From: Lepidostoma basale
Lineage: Eukaryota > Arthropoda > Insecta > Trichoptera > Lepidostomatidae
Direction: 5' to 3'
NCBI GenBank assembly: GCA_022606425.2
Contig: JAHDVF020001564.1
Span: 496,001-560,000, forward strand
DNA: 64,000 bases
Each line of letters opens with the position of its first letter. Positions within the stretch are counted from its first letter, which is position 1. The position numbers were made by a program, and so were the translations under genes. This document shows, piece by piece, positions 10,605 to 20,922 of this stretch. The notes under the pieces are model-generated. The model did not search any database, was not told the DNA's origin, and saw only the letters and a program-made list of their open reading frames with translations.

Positions 10605-13182
10605 TTATGCATTCACAGAGATACCGTTAATTTTAAGTTTTTTGACGCGACGAGTCGGACCCTCGCCGTCGGAGCTGTCTGAATCCCCGTGGGAGCTCCC
10701 CTCGGACTTGATCCCGTTCATGGATACGTCGCTGGTGTCCACTGTGTAGTTACCCGTCGCTTTGGCTTTTTCTAGCGTCCGGACTGAAACAAAACATGCT
10801 CTATTACAACACAAATAGAAGTAAACAATATACAGGCAGCCCTCAACTTTCGCACAATTCACTATTTCGCACATTTTTCGTGTTTAACATTTGATAATGC
10901 TTAGAAGAGCGAAACTTGTCATTCCCAAAAAATATAATAAAACTTCTAGAAAACTGACATTTTCATTTGTATTAATTATTCCATAAATAGTTCAGCCAGT
11001 GGCGGCACTACCATACAAACCAAAAAGCCGGGCTTGCTTTAAAAAATCTAGCATTTGAGCCGTCTACAAATAAAATAATATTTTGAATATTCGCGCAAGT
11101 TAAAGCGATTTAATCCGTTGCGTTGCAAAAGACTCCACTGACATGCGCAGAAATGACCTAAATGTATGTTTTGTTCCATTAAAACGTGCTGTATTTTATT
11201 TCGCTCATATGTACCGTAGGTGAGATGCCCGCGAAATTGCCTGCGTCCACATGTTTTGTCTCATGTTTTCGATGGGCTTCATATTGGGCTTGGAAAATGT
11301 AAAAGGCACTTTGTTGCACTTACGTATTTTTGGCTTGTAATCATATAGCTAGAAGCTATCTACAATTTTTTGTATGGATCTGAAGCCTTTATCACTCTGA
11401 AGCATGTAACTATTCGATGTGTCATGAACTTCATTTCTATTGTCAGAATGTTATCTGTCATTTACATTATGTGTAGAAATGTTATGAAAAGAAAGAATAT
11501 GTAATTTCTTTACGAAAATTTATTTATAATTCGTGTTTCGGTGTTAACAAATTTATTATTATTGCCTATTTACAGCTTATTTCTTATTAATTATATTTCT
11601 TCTTGTATTTGTAAATACATTATTATATTATACAAGAACATGAGTTTGATGACGCAGAAAATAATTTTTTGTATAGATTTAAAATGCGCCTAAAATGGGA
11701 TTTAAAATCAATTAATTTAGAAAGATAAAACTCTTTTAATCCGGAAAAATACATTATCGTGACCCTCTACTAATATTATAACACAAAAAAAGTCGGATAG
11801 GCTTGCCTTACTGGTTGACGTCACCGGGTGCAGCGTGGTGTAAATGACATGATTGGGTTAAGATATTCTGAAATAACTGTATGAATACAAATGTATTGAC
11901 TTACTTTGCGTTTCCAGCATTGTGTTTTGCCGTTTTAGATCATCGATGTCACTCTGGTGGGACTTGTTTTTATGTCTCATGAATTGGATGTATTCCGCTG
12001 CTTTCTTCAGGATCTGTGCTCTACTCGCCTAGAAATAACACAGCGTAAAGGAACGTAACCACTTTCAAATCAAATCAGTTTATTTTCTCAAAAGATATTA
12101 CAAACAATTATTATAGTTTAAGACATCTATTGAGAACAGGTAAAATATAATAAATATATAATACCAGGAACGCATGAGAGATGGTTCGACATTAGGAATA
12201 CAAGATACTCTCCAAATCAAGAGTATTTGTCTTCTGAACGTACTTTCACTAATAAGACATCGATCTCCGAAGCGATCATGTTCGGCAGTTTGATTGCTCT
12301 CCCACCGGCATCACTAGAAGCAGGTTGGTTCTGCATGCTGGGAGATAAAACAGTCTGTGCTGACGCTGTCGAAGATAACCATCCGGAATATAAATATAGA
12401 TAGCCTCCAAGATGACGGAATTCTCAAAGAATCCTCTGATAAGTCTGTAGAAATGGGTAAGTGTGCACCTATCCCTGCTTATCTGTAGACTATTGGTCCC
12501 CAGCATGCCCAAGAGGAATGCAGTGGGATAAAGCCACGGATAGCTACCAAACTCCCTCATGTAGAGATTTTATAATAACAGCGGTTACATACTATGATGT
12601 AACAATAAAAAAATAACAAAAATCGTAGATATAAACAAATTTAAATATTTTCATCACAATATCATGAAAAGTGTGTAAAATTTTGTAAAAACACTTTAAA
12701 TAGACACTCCTTTAAATTTAAAAAAAAAATTGTGAGTTTTGTTTGTCTTGTGGTGAATGTTTTGAATGTTTGAAGATGTGAATGAGTCAAAAGGGATACT
12801 TACTACTTTCTCGCCTTGTAACGACGGAACTGAGTCTCTTAGGGAGGTAAAGCTATCTTTGATGTGGTCTCTCCGTTTCCTCTCCAGCGCATTGTGGTGT
12901 GCCCTCTTCTCCGCCTGCAACGAAAAAAGCAAATGTAAATCGTGAATAACGTCGATTAATAGAGTCCACCAGCAACGAATAAAACATACTTGGGAATAGT
13001 AGCCAATCATGCCGGAAGATTGTCTTATATGAGATCTCGAATCAGAATCGTCTCCCTCCTATAACAATACAAAGGCCGTACATATATTGCGAACACAAAA
13101 CTTAGGCAAGCTTAGAACCTAACAAATTGTATTTTATCCTTACGTCACTCTCGATATCTATATCGCGGTCGTCGTCGCTCAT
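10605..13182 (-). CDS. Max: Max, bHLH-leucine zipper partner of Myc (complete)
   Basis: Five coding exons on the minus strand: 13182-13144, 13058-12990, 12914-12807, 12028-11905 and 10783-10605. All borders are GT/AG and the phases agree, giving 172 residues (human Max has 160). The ATG opens [13 protein letters not shown], the acidic Max N-terminus. Residues 37-72 hold the basic region and helix 1 with His43, Glu47 and Arg51, the HxxxExxxR set that reads CACGTG; the loop ends SLQGEK. Residues 73 onward carry ASRAQIL, EYIQFM and the zipper, including the Gln-Asn pair (106-107) important for Myc/Max pairing. The tail has a Ser/Asp-rich stretch and a basic RRVKKLK nuclear signal. Max dimerises with Myc, Mad/Mnt or itself in the nucleus. 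Exon 2 adds 23 residues between the acidic start and the basic region. Intron 3 contains a CR1/Jockey-group fragment. Confidence 0.96.
10885..10985 (+). mobile_element. Half copy of fold-back family 1 in the last Max intron
   Basis: It begins TTGATAATGC, then gcgaaacttgtcattccc and the family 1 arm to ttcatttgtattaatt. A hAT-like repeat begins 12 bp further on. Confidence 0.65.
10997..11609 (+). mobile_element. Dispersed repeat with a hAT-like 5' end
   Basis: It starts CAGTGGCGGCACTACC and shares about 600 bp with 39400-39956 (ggcttgc..ttaaaaaatct, gagccgtct, gcgatttaat, gttatgaaaagaaag). CAGTGGCG is a common hAT terminus, but I found no matching inverted end or 8-bp duplication, so the class is an inference. 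Confidence 0.5.
12062..12565 (-). mobile_element. CR1/Jockey-group LINE 3' fragment
   Basis: The minus-strand frame shows [42 protein letters not shown], the end of a LINE ORF2. The 3' tail is a run of GATTT units, seen here as caaatcaaatcag. It lies in Max intron 3. At least nine related pieces occur in the window. Confidence 0.7.
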
Positions 13183-14189
13183 CGTGATATCTGGGTATTG
13201 AACGGGAATATTGAAAAATAAACACACAATTCTCGGTCGCTACCTAACACTCGTCCTGTCAAACTTTTGCTGTTTTGCAGAGAAAATCAACTCGTGTCAC
13301 ATTTTAACATGAAGTTGACGCTACGGAATACCAACTGTAATTTTGCAAAATATCTAGGTTTTTAAAATCATAAATTCCAAACATTTCGTATTATAGAGCA
13401 AAAGTCGTCGTTGACTATCTATGGAAATAGCCAGCTGATTGTCATTTGTCATACGCGATGACAGTTCTTTCCTGAAGATCGATTATTGGTCTAATTCGTA
13501 TTATGAAATTTATTTATTTATTTAGTATTTAATACTTAAAAATGACTGTGAATAAAAAGGCGTTCACTGGCACAGCTGTCATTCGGATGCAAGCTGCTCA
13601 CGTTGGTTTTGACATCAACTACAAATATATTATCGAATAATAAATAACTTTTTATGATTATTTATTTGAATGTCCATTACATCGAGACAATGGGATAGGT
13701 TAGATATTATTATTATGATTTAAATTTTTTTTATAATCCTGTTATCAAAAACTTAGTATGGGTTTCAATCTTATTTACGAAATACTATTAAAATAATTTC
13801 ATATTTCAAAAAATCCTGGTGTAATATCAAAATGCAATTTAACACTTCGTGTGTGTGTGTGTGTGTGTGTTTTCAAAATACTAAAGTAAATTGTTACCTT
13901 TTATATTCTGAAATATAAATTATAAAACCCTTTTGGTACCTCATAGACCGTCTACCAAAAGTATACTATTTATTTCTGTTTTGTTTGTACAAGGTACGTG
14001 CACTATTTATTGCACAGATACTATTTTAATTTCAACATTTATGATTCAGCGTTTAGACATTTCTGGGTTGTTTTTGCTAACATTAGTATACATAATAGAA
14101 CATGTTGTTTTGCATTTTAATGGATAAATCTGAGCATTTTCTTGTTCTATAATAGGGGTACCTATATACCCTTATGCATATTGATATAG
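13183..14189. other. Max upstream region, no other gene seen
   Basis: The Max 5' UTR and promoter should lie just above 13182. I see no clear TATA box, no CACGTG and no exon. A (GT)n microsatellite sits at 13849-13871. Confidence 0.4.
13849..13871. repeat. (GT)n microsatellite
   Basis: Eleven or so uninterrupted GT units. Confidence 0.9.
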
Positions 14190-14412
14190 TTTTACTTCTG
14201 AAAATAAACATCAGCCATAGGCCTTTGTGATGTGTTATCCAGAGAGTTTGCTCTTCCTGTGAGGTGGATTCCCAGCTGTTCTTCCTCCATCTTTTAGGTC
14301 TTCCATGAAGATGAGTCCCGTGAGTCTGATTATGTAGTGTAATATAGGCGAGTCTGGTGGTATCCATTCTTTGGATACAACCGTACCAGTCCCTCCTTTA
14401 AGTAATTCAAAT
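14190..14412 (-). mobile_element. LINE fragment (family H)
   Basis: The minus strand shows VSKEWIPPDSPILHYIIRLTG, also found on the plus strand at 20345-20430 as SKEWTPPDSLILHYIISLTG. It represents the end of a reverse-transcriptase ORF with frameshifts. Confidence 0.5.
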
Positions 14413-14544
14413 AATTCTATCATATAATATTATCTTTAAAATATTTTGAAATATTTATTGTATAAAAAATCCTTTTAATTTGTTTCTGGTCAATTTATTT
14501 CATTTGATAAAATTGATATAAAGCTGATATAAGAAAGGAATGTA

Positions 14545-14838
14545 GAGCGGAATAAGGTATTATGACCAAAATTATGAAAGGATCGCTGCGTTGTTTCGGA
14601 CATATGGAGTATACGTTAATGATGTAAATGGAGTACGGAGTCAAGGCAGACCGAGGAAAACATGGCATGACCAAATTAATTAAATTTTAAAGGTTGGTCA
14701 TGTTAGAGGTCAGAAGAATCGACGTGCGTGTATGACTCACTGTATGAATGTGGTAGAACCTAGAGAGATGTGCCAGGATAGAGTAGTGTGGCAGTCCATT
14801 CTCTCTGTCTGCCCCTACTGGGAAACGGCGTGATGGTT
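14545..14838 (+). mobile_element. RTE-like LINE fragment (family A)
   Basis: It follows family A from gaaaggatcgctgcgttg to ggcgtgatgg, then a (GTT)n tail in place of (TTAG)n. It is close to the copy at 36110-36460, so this is a subfamily with its own tail. Confidence 0.65.
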
Positions 14839-14890
14839 TGTTGTTGTTGTTGATAAAATTGTTTGTATTTTAATTTACAGGTATACCAGG

Positions 14891-14917
14891 CATCATTCAT
14901 ATATTATATGAATGATG
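14891..14917. repeat. Perfect short palindrome
   Basis: Arms CATCATTCATATA and TATATGAATGATG, 13 bp each, separated by one base. I see no element around it. Confidence 0.7.
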
Positions 14918-15489
14918 TAGAAATTGAAGAAAACTGTATTGAAGCCAACCATCCATCTAACTGAAGACTTCATGCTTGAAGGCCTGGCGCTGCGCAGATC
15001 ATTCTGTTATCTGTCACTTCTGGATCATTAAAACATCTTGACATCATTAAAATGTATCCACGCTATGTTTATTAATTAAAACCACTTCATTTTGTTTATA
15101 TAATCTGTTGCTATAATTATTAATTTTCTAAAAAAAAAAAATTGTGTGAAAGAGATGGTTGCACTGATTGTCTATCGGATGTGCGGTATCTCTTCATCTT
15201 TTACTTGTTCGTACAGGCGTGTGAGCGAGCTGTACTGCTTGTCGCACAGAAAGTATTTAAATTCAAGAATTCATGAGTCATATTTAGACAATTTTTAGAA
15301 TTTTATGATGGTTTTGTGAACAATTATATATCATTGTTAGCTTTATAAGAGTTAAGTTATTTCAAGAAATGTGTAAATTAATAATGGTTAGAGATATTTA
15401 AAAAAATATGCGCCGTCATAAGCATAATTGTAGAATATTCCATAACATAATGTAGATTTAAAAAAAATGTTAAATAAATTATGTAGCTT

Positions 15490-15965
15490 CTTCTCTTCTT
15501 CTTCCTCAGCCTATTTCCGTCTACTCCTGGACAAAGGCCTCCTCCATTTGCTTCCATGTCACTCTGTCTTGTGCAGACTGCATCCAGGTTATTCCGACGT
15601 GTTTGTTCAGATCATCCTTCCACCGTAGTTGCGGTCGCCCTGCACTTCTCTTTGCCGTCCACGGTCTCCAAGTCAGCAGTCTTCTTGTCCATTTTTCATC
15701 TGAGCTGGCTATGTGACCTGCCACCCGGTGGATGATGTCAGTGACCTTGTTTTTTCTCTCACCGTATCGTATTTGACTCTGTCTCTTAGGCTTATTCCTA
15801 ACACGGCTCTTTCCATAGCTCTTTGGGCCACTAGTAGTTTCTCGGCACTTTGTTTTGCCAATTTTACAGTTTCAAGACCATAAGTACCAACTGGCAGAAC
15901 GCAGTCTGAAGCCTGCATTCTTAAATTATGTATATACTTGTAAAATTGTTTTCGAATTGAATGTA
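15490..15965 (-). mobile_element. RTE-like LINE 3' fragment (family D)
   Basis: Minus-strand frames show YGLETVKLAKQS, RAMERAVLGISLRDRVKYD and GRPQLRWKDDLNKH...QDRVTWKQMEEAF, matching the C-terminus of the long ORF at 51463-53496. There is one frameshift near 15720. Confidence 0.75.
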
Positions 15966-16232
15966 TGGAGTTGGAGAAATCGACATGCATGCATGTCACA
16001 ATGTATGAATGGTTAGTATGTTAACAATGCGAACAGAGCAGGAAATAGAAGAAGTCTGATGAAAACGTGGCTCAGTTAAAGCAATCAAATTTTAAATATC
16101 AGCCACGTTAAGAGTCAGAGAAATCGATGTGGGTGCGAGACACAAAATATGAAAGCAAATGAAGTATGTCAGTGTGGTGGTACATTCCTTCTGCCTACTC
16201 CTTTGGAAAGACGGCTTGATGGTTAGATAGTT
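15966..16232 (+). mobile_element. Degraded RTE-like LINE fragment (family A)
   Basis: It contains two staggered family A pieces (gagaaatcgacatgcatg, then gagaaatcgatgtgggtg) and the end box ctgcctactcctttgg ... ggcttgatggttag. Confidence 0.55.
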
Positions 16233-16287
16233 AGTATTAGAGATATCCAATGTTACAGTTTGATCGCATTCACTTCTCTTTTGAAGG

Positions 16288-16640
16288 ATCTTATTCTACT
16301 TCAAGTGCCCTGTTGGGTTCACCCAACGTTTGCAATCATATCGGCAAACCTGTTCCTGTCCTGCGCTGCTCGGAACAGCTCCTCTACACTTCGGATGCCG
16401 GTCCACTCCCCCACGTTTCGCAGCCAGGACATCTGTCTCCAACTGGGCCCTCGGCGTCCCTCAATTTTCCCTTCCAATATCAGTAGGAGAGGGTGGTACT
16501 TTTCCCTACGCAGTATATGACCCAGATGTGAAATCTACTGAACCTTGATAGTTGATAACAGCTCCCTGTCAACTCTAGCTCGCCTCAGAACTTCGGTCTT
16601 AGTAACCATGTCTGTCCAGGGAATTCTGAGCACTCGGCAT
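16288..16640 (-). mobile_element. RTE-like LINE 3' fragment (family B)
   Basis: It is the reverse complement of the 5446-5867 copy (caagtgccctgttggg at the element's 3' side; ctgtccagggaattctgag at its inner side). Frames are broken. Confidence 0.75.
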
Positions 16641-16857
16641 TTTGAAGGATGATGGATTTTAATTATGTAAGGTTAAAAAATTGTTACTTTCAATTATGAA
16701 TAAAATATGTAAATATTAATTAGGTAACATCGTCAATATAACTGTGATAATAATGTATAGTTGCTATTTTATCTTTAAAATATACTTGTTCTTGAAATTA
16801 AATACTAACAAATGCATTATTTTTTTTATACATATAATATAATTGTTTCTCAATGGA

Positions 16858-17135
16858 TGAAAAAGCATCTGGAGTTGCTCGACAGCGTAAAAACAAGGAA
16901 ACTGCAATACTTTGGTCTAGTAATGAGAGGAGAATAATACCAAATTCTACAACTGATAATTCAAGAGAAAAAACCAGGAAGAAGTAGACAAGGTAAGAGA
17001 AGGATCTCTTGGCTGCACAATTTAAGACGATGGTTCAGAAGTAGCACCACATCGCTGTTCAGGGCAGCAGTCAACAAGTTGTAAATAACCCTGATGATCG
17101 CCAACTTTCGCAGAGGAGATGACACACGAAGAAGA
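16858..17135 (+). mobile_element. Degraded LINE 3' fragment related to family B
   Basis: The translation gives LLDSVKTRKLQYFGLVMRGE, then GRSRQGKRRISWLHNLRRWF, and ends in cgaagaagaa. The same domain as family B but a different subfamily; stops are present. Confidence 0.55.
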
Positions 17136-17231
17136 ATATACAGTAGAACGTTGTTTATCTGGACTAATTGGGACGGTTGGTTCCAGATACCGATTTTTCC
17201 GGATAATCAAACAGGCGCCAATTCCTCTTTT

Positions 17232-17531
17232 TCTTTTTTATATACTTTGTGTATACAACATTTACATTAAAAAAATTAATATTACATAGACATGTTTTGG
17301 ACAACCAGTCCTTCTTCAGTGATACATATTATAAAGATACATATTTAAAATATTATAAAATTGTTTACATGATCTGACAGATGTTATAAAGATTTGTCAG
17401 ATTATGTAAACAATTTTATAATATTTTAAATATGTATCACTGAAGAAGGACTGATTGTCCAAAACATATCTATGTAATTAAATTTTTTTTAAGTGTTCAA
17501 TATACAAAGTATACACAAAAGAAAAAGAGAA
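17232..17531. mobile_element. Fold-back family 7 element with two hammerhead-like motifs
   Basis: Long head-to-head arms (about 140 bp, nearly identical) sharing acatagacatgttttggaca and gtatacacaaa-type boxes. Minus motif 17289-17319 and plus motif 17440-17472 each read CTGAAGA-A, hairpin GGAC/GTCC, AAAAC, ACATGT or ACATAT. The core CTGAAGA is intact in both, but the GAAA box reads AAAA. Confidence 0.7.
17289..17319 (-). ncRNA. Hammerhead-like ribozyme motif (family 7)
   Basis: CTGAAGA, extra A, stem GGAC-TGGTT-GTCC, AAA, palindrome ACATGT, then C. The invariant G12 is A, so it is probably inactive. Confidence 0.45.
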
Positions 17532-17924
17532 ATAAAGCATCTACAACACAAAGTATGGCGAATATAGAAGAAAAGGCGCTAATTCTTTGGACAAAATAAG
17601 GTGTAAATAATTTTTTTTTCCTCGGCTCATTTATTGATTATGAAATTACAAATTTTAACTGCGAAAACAAGTATGTATGTAGTACATGTACATAAAAAGA
17701 CTTACATTACTCTACAGTACTGGAAAAATAATCAGAGATTTTTTTTTAACAAGATTTCCTCGTCTTTTTTTGTGCTTCATCATCTCGGCTTGTCCGAATG
17801 ATTGACATTCCGGCTTACTGACGTTCAGATAAACGACGTTCTACTGGAACTTAATTGTTATACTTCATATATATGGGGGTTTTGATGGATAGTAGGGCTG
17901 CTATGGAGTATGCTCTGCCGGGAA

Positions 17925-18625
17925 ATATCTTCTTCGATGGCCCTACAGCCCTTATCGGGCCTTATCTCTCCCAACAATTTCAGCTTATCACTCCCAACTT
18001 CATCCTCCCATCGCAGCCTTGGTCGTCCGATTGGTCTTCTACCACCTGGGTGCCACTCCAGCAATCTTTTTGGGGTTCGCGATGACAGCATCCTCTGCAA
18101 GTGACCGGCCCATCTCAGTCTATTCAGTCTGACCTGTGTGGAGAGACTGGGAGCTTTGTAAATAGAGTACAGCTCGTCATTATGCCGCACTCTCTCAGCC
18201 TTCACCGTCATTCACAGGTCCCAGAATTCTGCGCAGCACCCTTCTCTCAAAAGTATCCAGTCGCTCTGCGGATTTCGCCGTCATTGTCCACGCCTCACAT
18301 CCATAGGTCACTACTGTTCAGACGATTGTTTTATACAGGATGATTTTGGTTTTCCAATGTATGTTTCTTGATTTGAGTGCTGGTAGTAGAGAGAAGAATG
18401 TTTTGTTGCCAATTGTGATTCTTCTTTCGATTTCCTTGTGATCTTCGTTTTCTTTTGTTTTAGACGAGCCTAGGTAAGTGAAGTCCTCCACCATCTTTGA
18501 GTTGTATCTATTCTTGAATCTGATGGTTCGCTGTGAGTTATGGGTAGCATTCCTGGTTTGTTTAATTATTTTTGTCTTTTCTTTGTTTACCTCTAAACCC
18601 ACCTCCTTGGCTGCTGTCTCTCTCT
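17925..18625 (-). mobile_element. LINE 3' fragment (family G)
   Basis: Minus-strand pieces: GLEVNKEKTKII (end of the reverse transcriptase), MVEDFTYLG, then after a gap RLRWAGHLQRM, LLEWHPGGRRPIGRPRLRW. This order is that of an RTE-type ORF. Frameshifts occur around 18250. Confidence 0.7.
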
Positions 18626-19016
18626 AGTCAGCCTCTATAAAATATCATGTTGCAATAACACAAGCAACACTATGTGCATTAGCGTCCACGAGTAGTCTCC
18701 TAGATCCCACAAACTCCGGGCAATGTGACCGCTAGCATTATCACCAGTGTCATAGCAAATAAAGAGTGGCGAATTTCGAGTGCCTTAAACTAGATTCACC
18801 TCGCTAAGGGAAGGCAACGACAACAGAAACGGCATAGGGAAACCACTTAGGATATCATTTCCAAGGTCATCGATATGAAGAGGAATCAAACCACAGTCCC
18901 GAGTCCTGGGCGACGTCAGGGGTGCTAATAATCTCGGGATAGAGACAGTGCCTACTTTCAAGTGACAGTCAGTGTCAAGGGAATCTGACATGACAACGTG
19001 AGAAGAAGATGATGAA
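18626..19016 (+). repeat. Unclassified, possibly LINE 3' untranslated sequence
   Basis: GC-richer than its surroundings (cgacaacagaaacggcat, gtcccgagtcctgggcgacg) and ending gagaagaagatgatgaa, which looks like a LINE tail. I found no second copy in the window and no coding match. Confidence 0.3.
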
Positions 19017-19429
19017 TATTAACAGTGTAAATGAATCAAATGTATCATTTGATAATGCTCTAGTAGGGCGAAATATTTCACTCCCATACCAACTCAATTC
19101 TTTAACTAGGTAAGTCAAAATGTTCTGCTTTCATATGAAGCGTTTAATTTGTGGTTTGACACTATTAAAAGTAAATTATAACACTTGTTTAATTTATTTT
19201 AACACCACTTCATTTTTTTTTAGAACCAACCGGTTTCACTCCCAACGGAGCTCGGGGTAACAAAACAAACTGAAATTCTCATATCTGACAAAGTGATGCT
19301 GTTAGTTTTGAGCTATTTTATATTTAATTATGAGGTATTGTGCTATTTATTTTATGAAACTAAGGAAGAAAGAGTCAATAGATCGTAAGATGCCCATAAC
19401 TTCAGATATCTACTTTAACCTATTGATGC

Positions 19430-19545
19430 CCTCTGTACACGCTTGTGTACACCGGCTTTGGAGAGTTTCACTCCTAAACCGTCAACTGTGCACATCTGTG
19501 TACACCTGCATTGGACAGTTTTATTTCTAAACCGCCAACTGCACA
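19430..19545. repeat. Two-copy tandem repeat, about 58 bp
   Basis: tgtacacgcttgtgtacacc...cctaaaccgtcaactg is followed by tgcacatctgtgtacacctg...tctaaaccgccaactg. The function is unknown. Confidence 0.6.
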
Positions 19546-19599
19546 CAGATTTTACGATGTTTTTCTTGATAAACATTTTTTCTTTGTTCAGTATGTACT

Positions 19600-19805
19600 A
19601 TGTAATATGAAAGGGCCATTGAAAGAATGTTTGGACCAGGCAATTAGGTGAAAGTGTGCTCTTAAAGTTGACATCGCAAACAAAAGTCTATCCAAAAAAG
19701 TTAAGTTGGCAGTGCACAATGGTGTTCTTGTACCGATCCTTGTGTATGGAAGTGAAGCATTGGAACTATAAAATGAAATAAGTGGAGTAGAAATTAGATC
19801 TCTTA
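19600..19805 (+). mobile_element. RTE-like LINE fragment (family A)
   Basis: It contains gcagtgcacaatggtgttct (AVHNGVL), tgtatggaagtgaagcat (YGSEA) and gaaattagatctcttag (EIRSL), the family A order, with deletions. Confidence 0.6.
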
Positions 19806-20029
19806 GACCATGGGTCGGCAATCAGCGGCGCGCACGATTCTCGCCGCACGTGACGGACGATATCATACGATAACTTTTTCAATTCTGAATTATCGAAAAA
19901 ACTAACACTGTTCTCAGTTATTTTATTCACAACTAGAAGCAATTCTACGCATCTCAAAAATGCAAGGTTATATAAAAGAAACCTGCAAGTCAAATGCGAC
20001 CACAAAAATCTCATTAATTTTATTAACTA

Positions 20030-20126
20030 CATTGCCACTCGTCAATCACATTGCCCTTGCCGGGCATTGAACCCGGAACCTCCGGGGTGCCAGTCAATGC
20101 ACTTACCACTCGGCCACAAAGGTCGT
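20030..20126 (-). mobile_element. tRNA-derived SINE head
   Basis: On the minus strand: acgacctttgtggccgagtgg (A box TGGCCGAGTGG) and, 30 nt on, GGGTTCAATGCCCGG (B box). The arrangement is that of a tRNA. The same 5' word acgacctt opens the SINE at 54661. Confidence 0.7.
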
Positions 20127-20179
20127 CTAATATCTACAATATGGAAAAACAAAAACATGGCCATAAAGAGTAAGATAAA

Positions 20180-20540
20180 TCTAAAAAACATGCGTAAAAT
20201 AACATATGGTGTTGAGGCAAGGGCAGACATAGTCAGGACCAAACAAGTTATGAGGACTTCCGAAATGAAGACACTGAGGACGATAGCAGACATGACATAG
20301 ATATGTGAGGCTGAGGATATTATAAGATGGAGTAGATAGCGAAGGAGGGACTAGTACTGCCATGTCCAAAGAATGGACACCACCAGACTCCCTTATATTG
20401 CACTACATAATCAGCCTCACGGGACTCCTAAAATATGGAATAAGGACAGCTGGAAATCCACATTACAGGAGGAGCAACCTTTTGGAGAACAGACCACATA
20501 GGTCTACAACAAGGAAGAAGAAAAATAATAGCTACATATT
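20180..20540 (+). mobile_element. LINE fragment (family H)
   Basis: The frame shows TYGVEARADIVRTKQVMRTS, EMKTLRTIADMT, then SKEWTPPDSLILHYI. It is the C-terminal part of a reverse-transcriptase ORF with a stop after IADMT. It pairs with 14190-14412. Confidence 0.6.
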
Positions 20541-20782
20541 CGATTCTTTTATTAGGGCGATTAGATAACTTGAAGTTACCACGAATTTCAACACATTGAT
20601 CGTCACGCATCAGCATAGTTACGAAATGTTTACTTCGTACAATAAGCCGATTCGTTGGCGTTTAATTCTTACATTTGTGAGCGAAATACGCACGAATGCA
20701 GTGGAAAGGGGAGTGAACAGTAATGGAAAGTGTTGAATTATTGCTTTAATCAATACGAAGTGGAGGATTCACGCGAGTTTCG

Positions 20783-20796
20783 GTCGCCATGGCGAC
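20783..20796. promoter_or_regulatory. RFX X-box in the dynein promoter
   Basis: GTCGCCATGGCGAC fits the X-box consensus RYYNYYATRRNRAC at all 14 positions and is a perfect palindrome. It lies 127 bp upstream of the dynein ATG. RFX factors drive ciliary genes through such sites, usually close to the start, so position and target agree. No TATA box is evident nearby. Confidence 0.75.
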
Positions 20797-20922
20797 AAAT
20801 TTTGTTTTTAACACTCCATTTGAACAACGATCGCGTGATGAGTACCAAATATTCTGAAGTGAAGTTGTAAAAACTTGTTTTCGCGGCTGGCGACATTTTT
20901 GGCGGCACTTTGCACGCGAGAC

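Larger units (their letters stand above)
17141..17846. mobile_element. Tigger/pogo-like DNA transposon remnant
   Basis: Inverted ends CAGTAGAACGTTGTTTATCT and CAGTAGAACGTCGTTTATCT (right end read inward). TA precedes the left end; the right TA is mutated to GA. No transposase frame is visible. A fold-back element (17232-17531) sits inside it. Confidence 0.6.
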
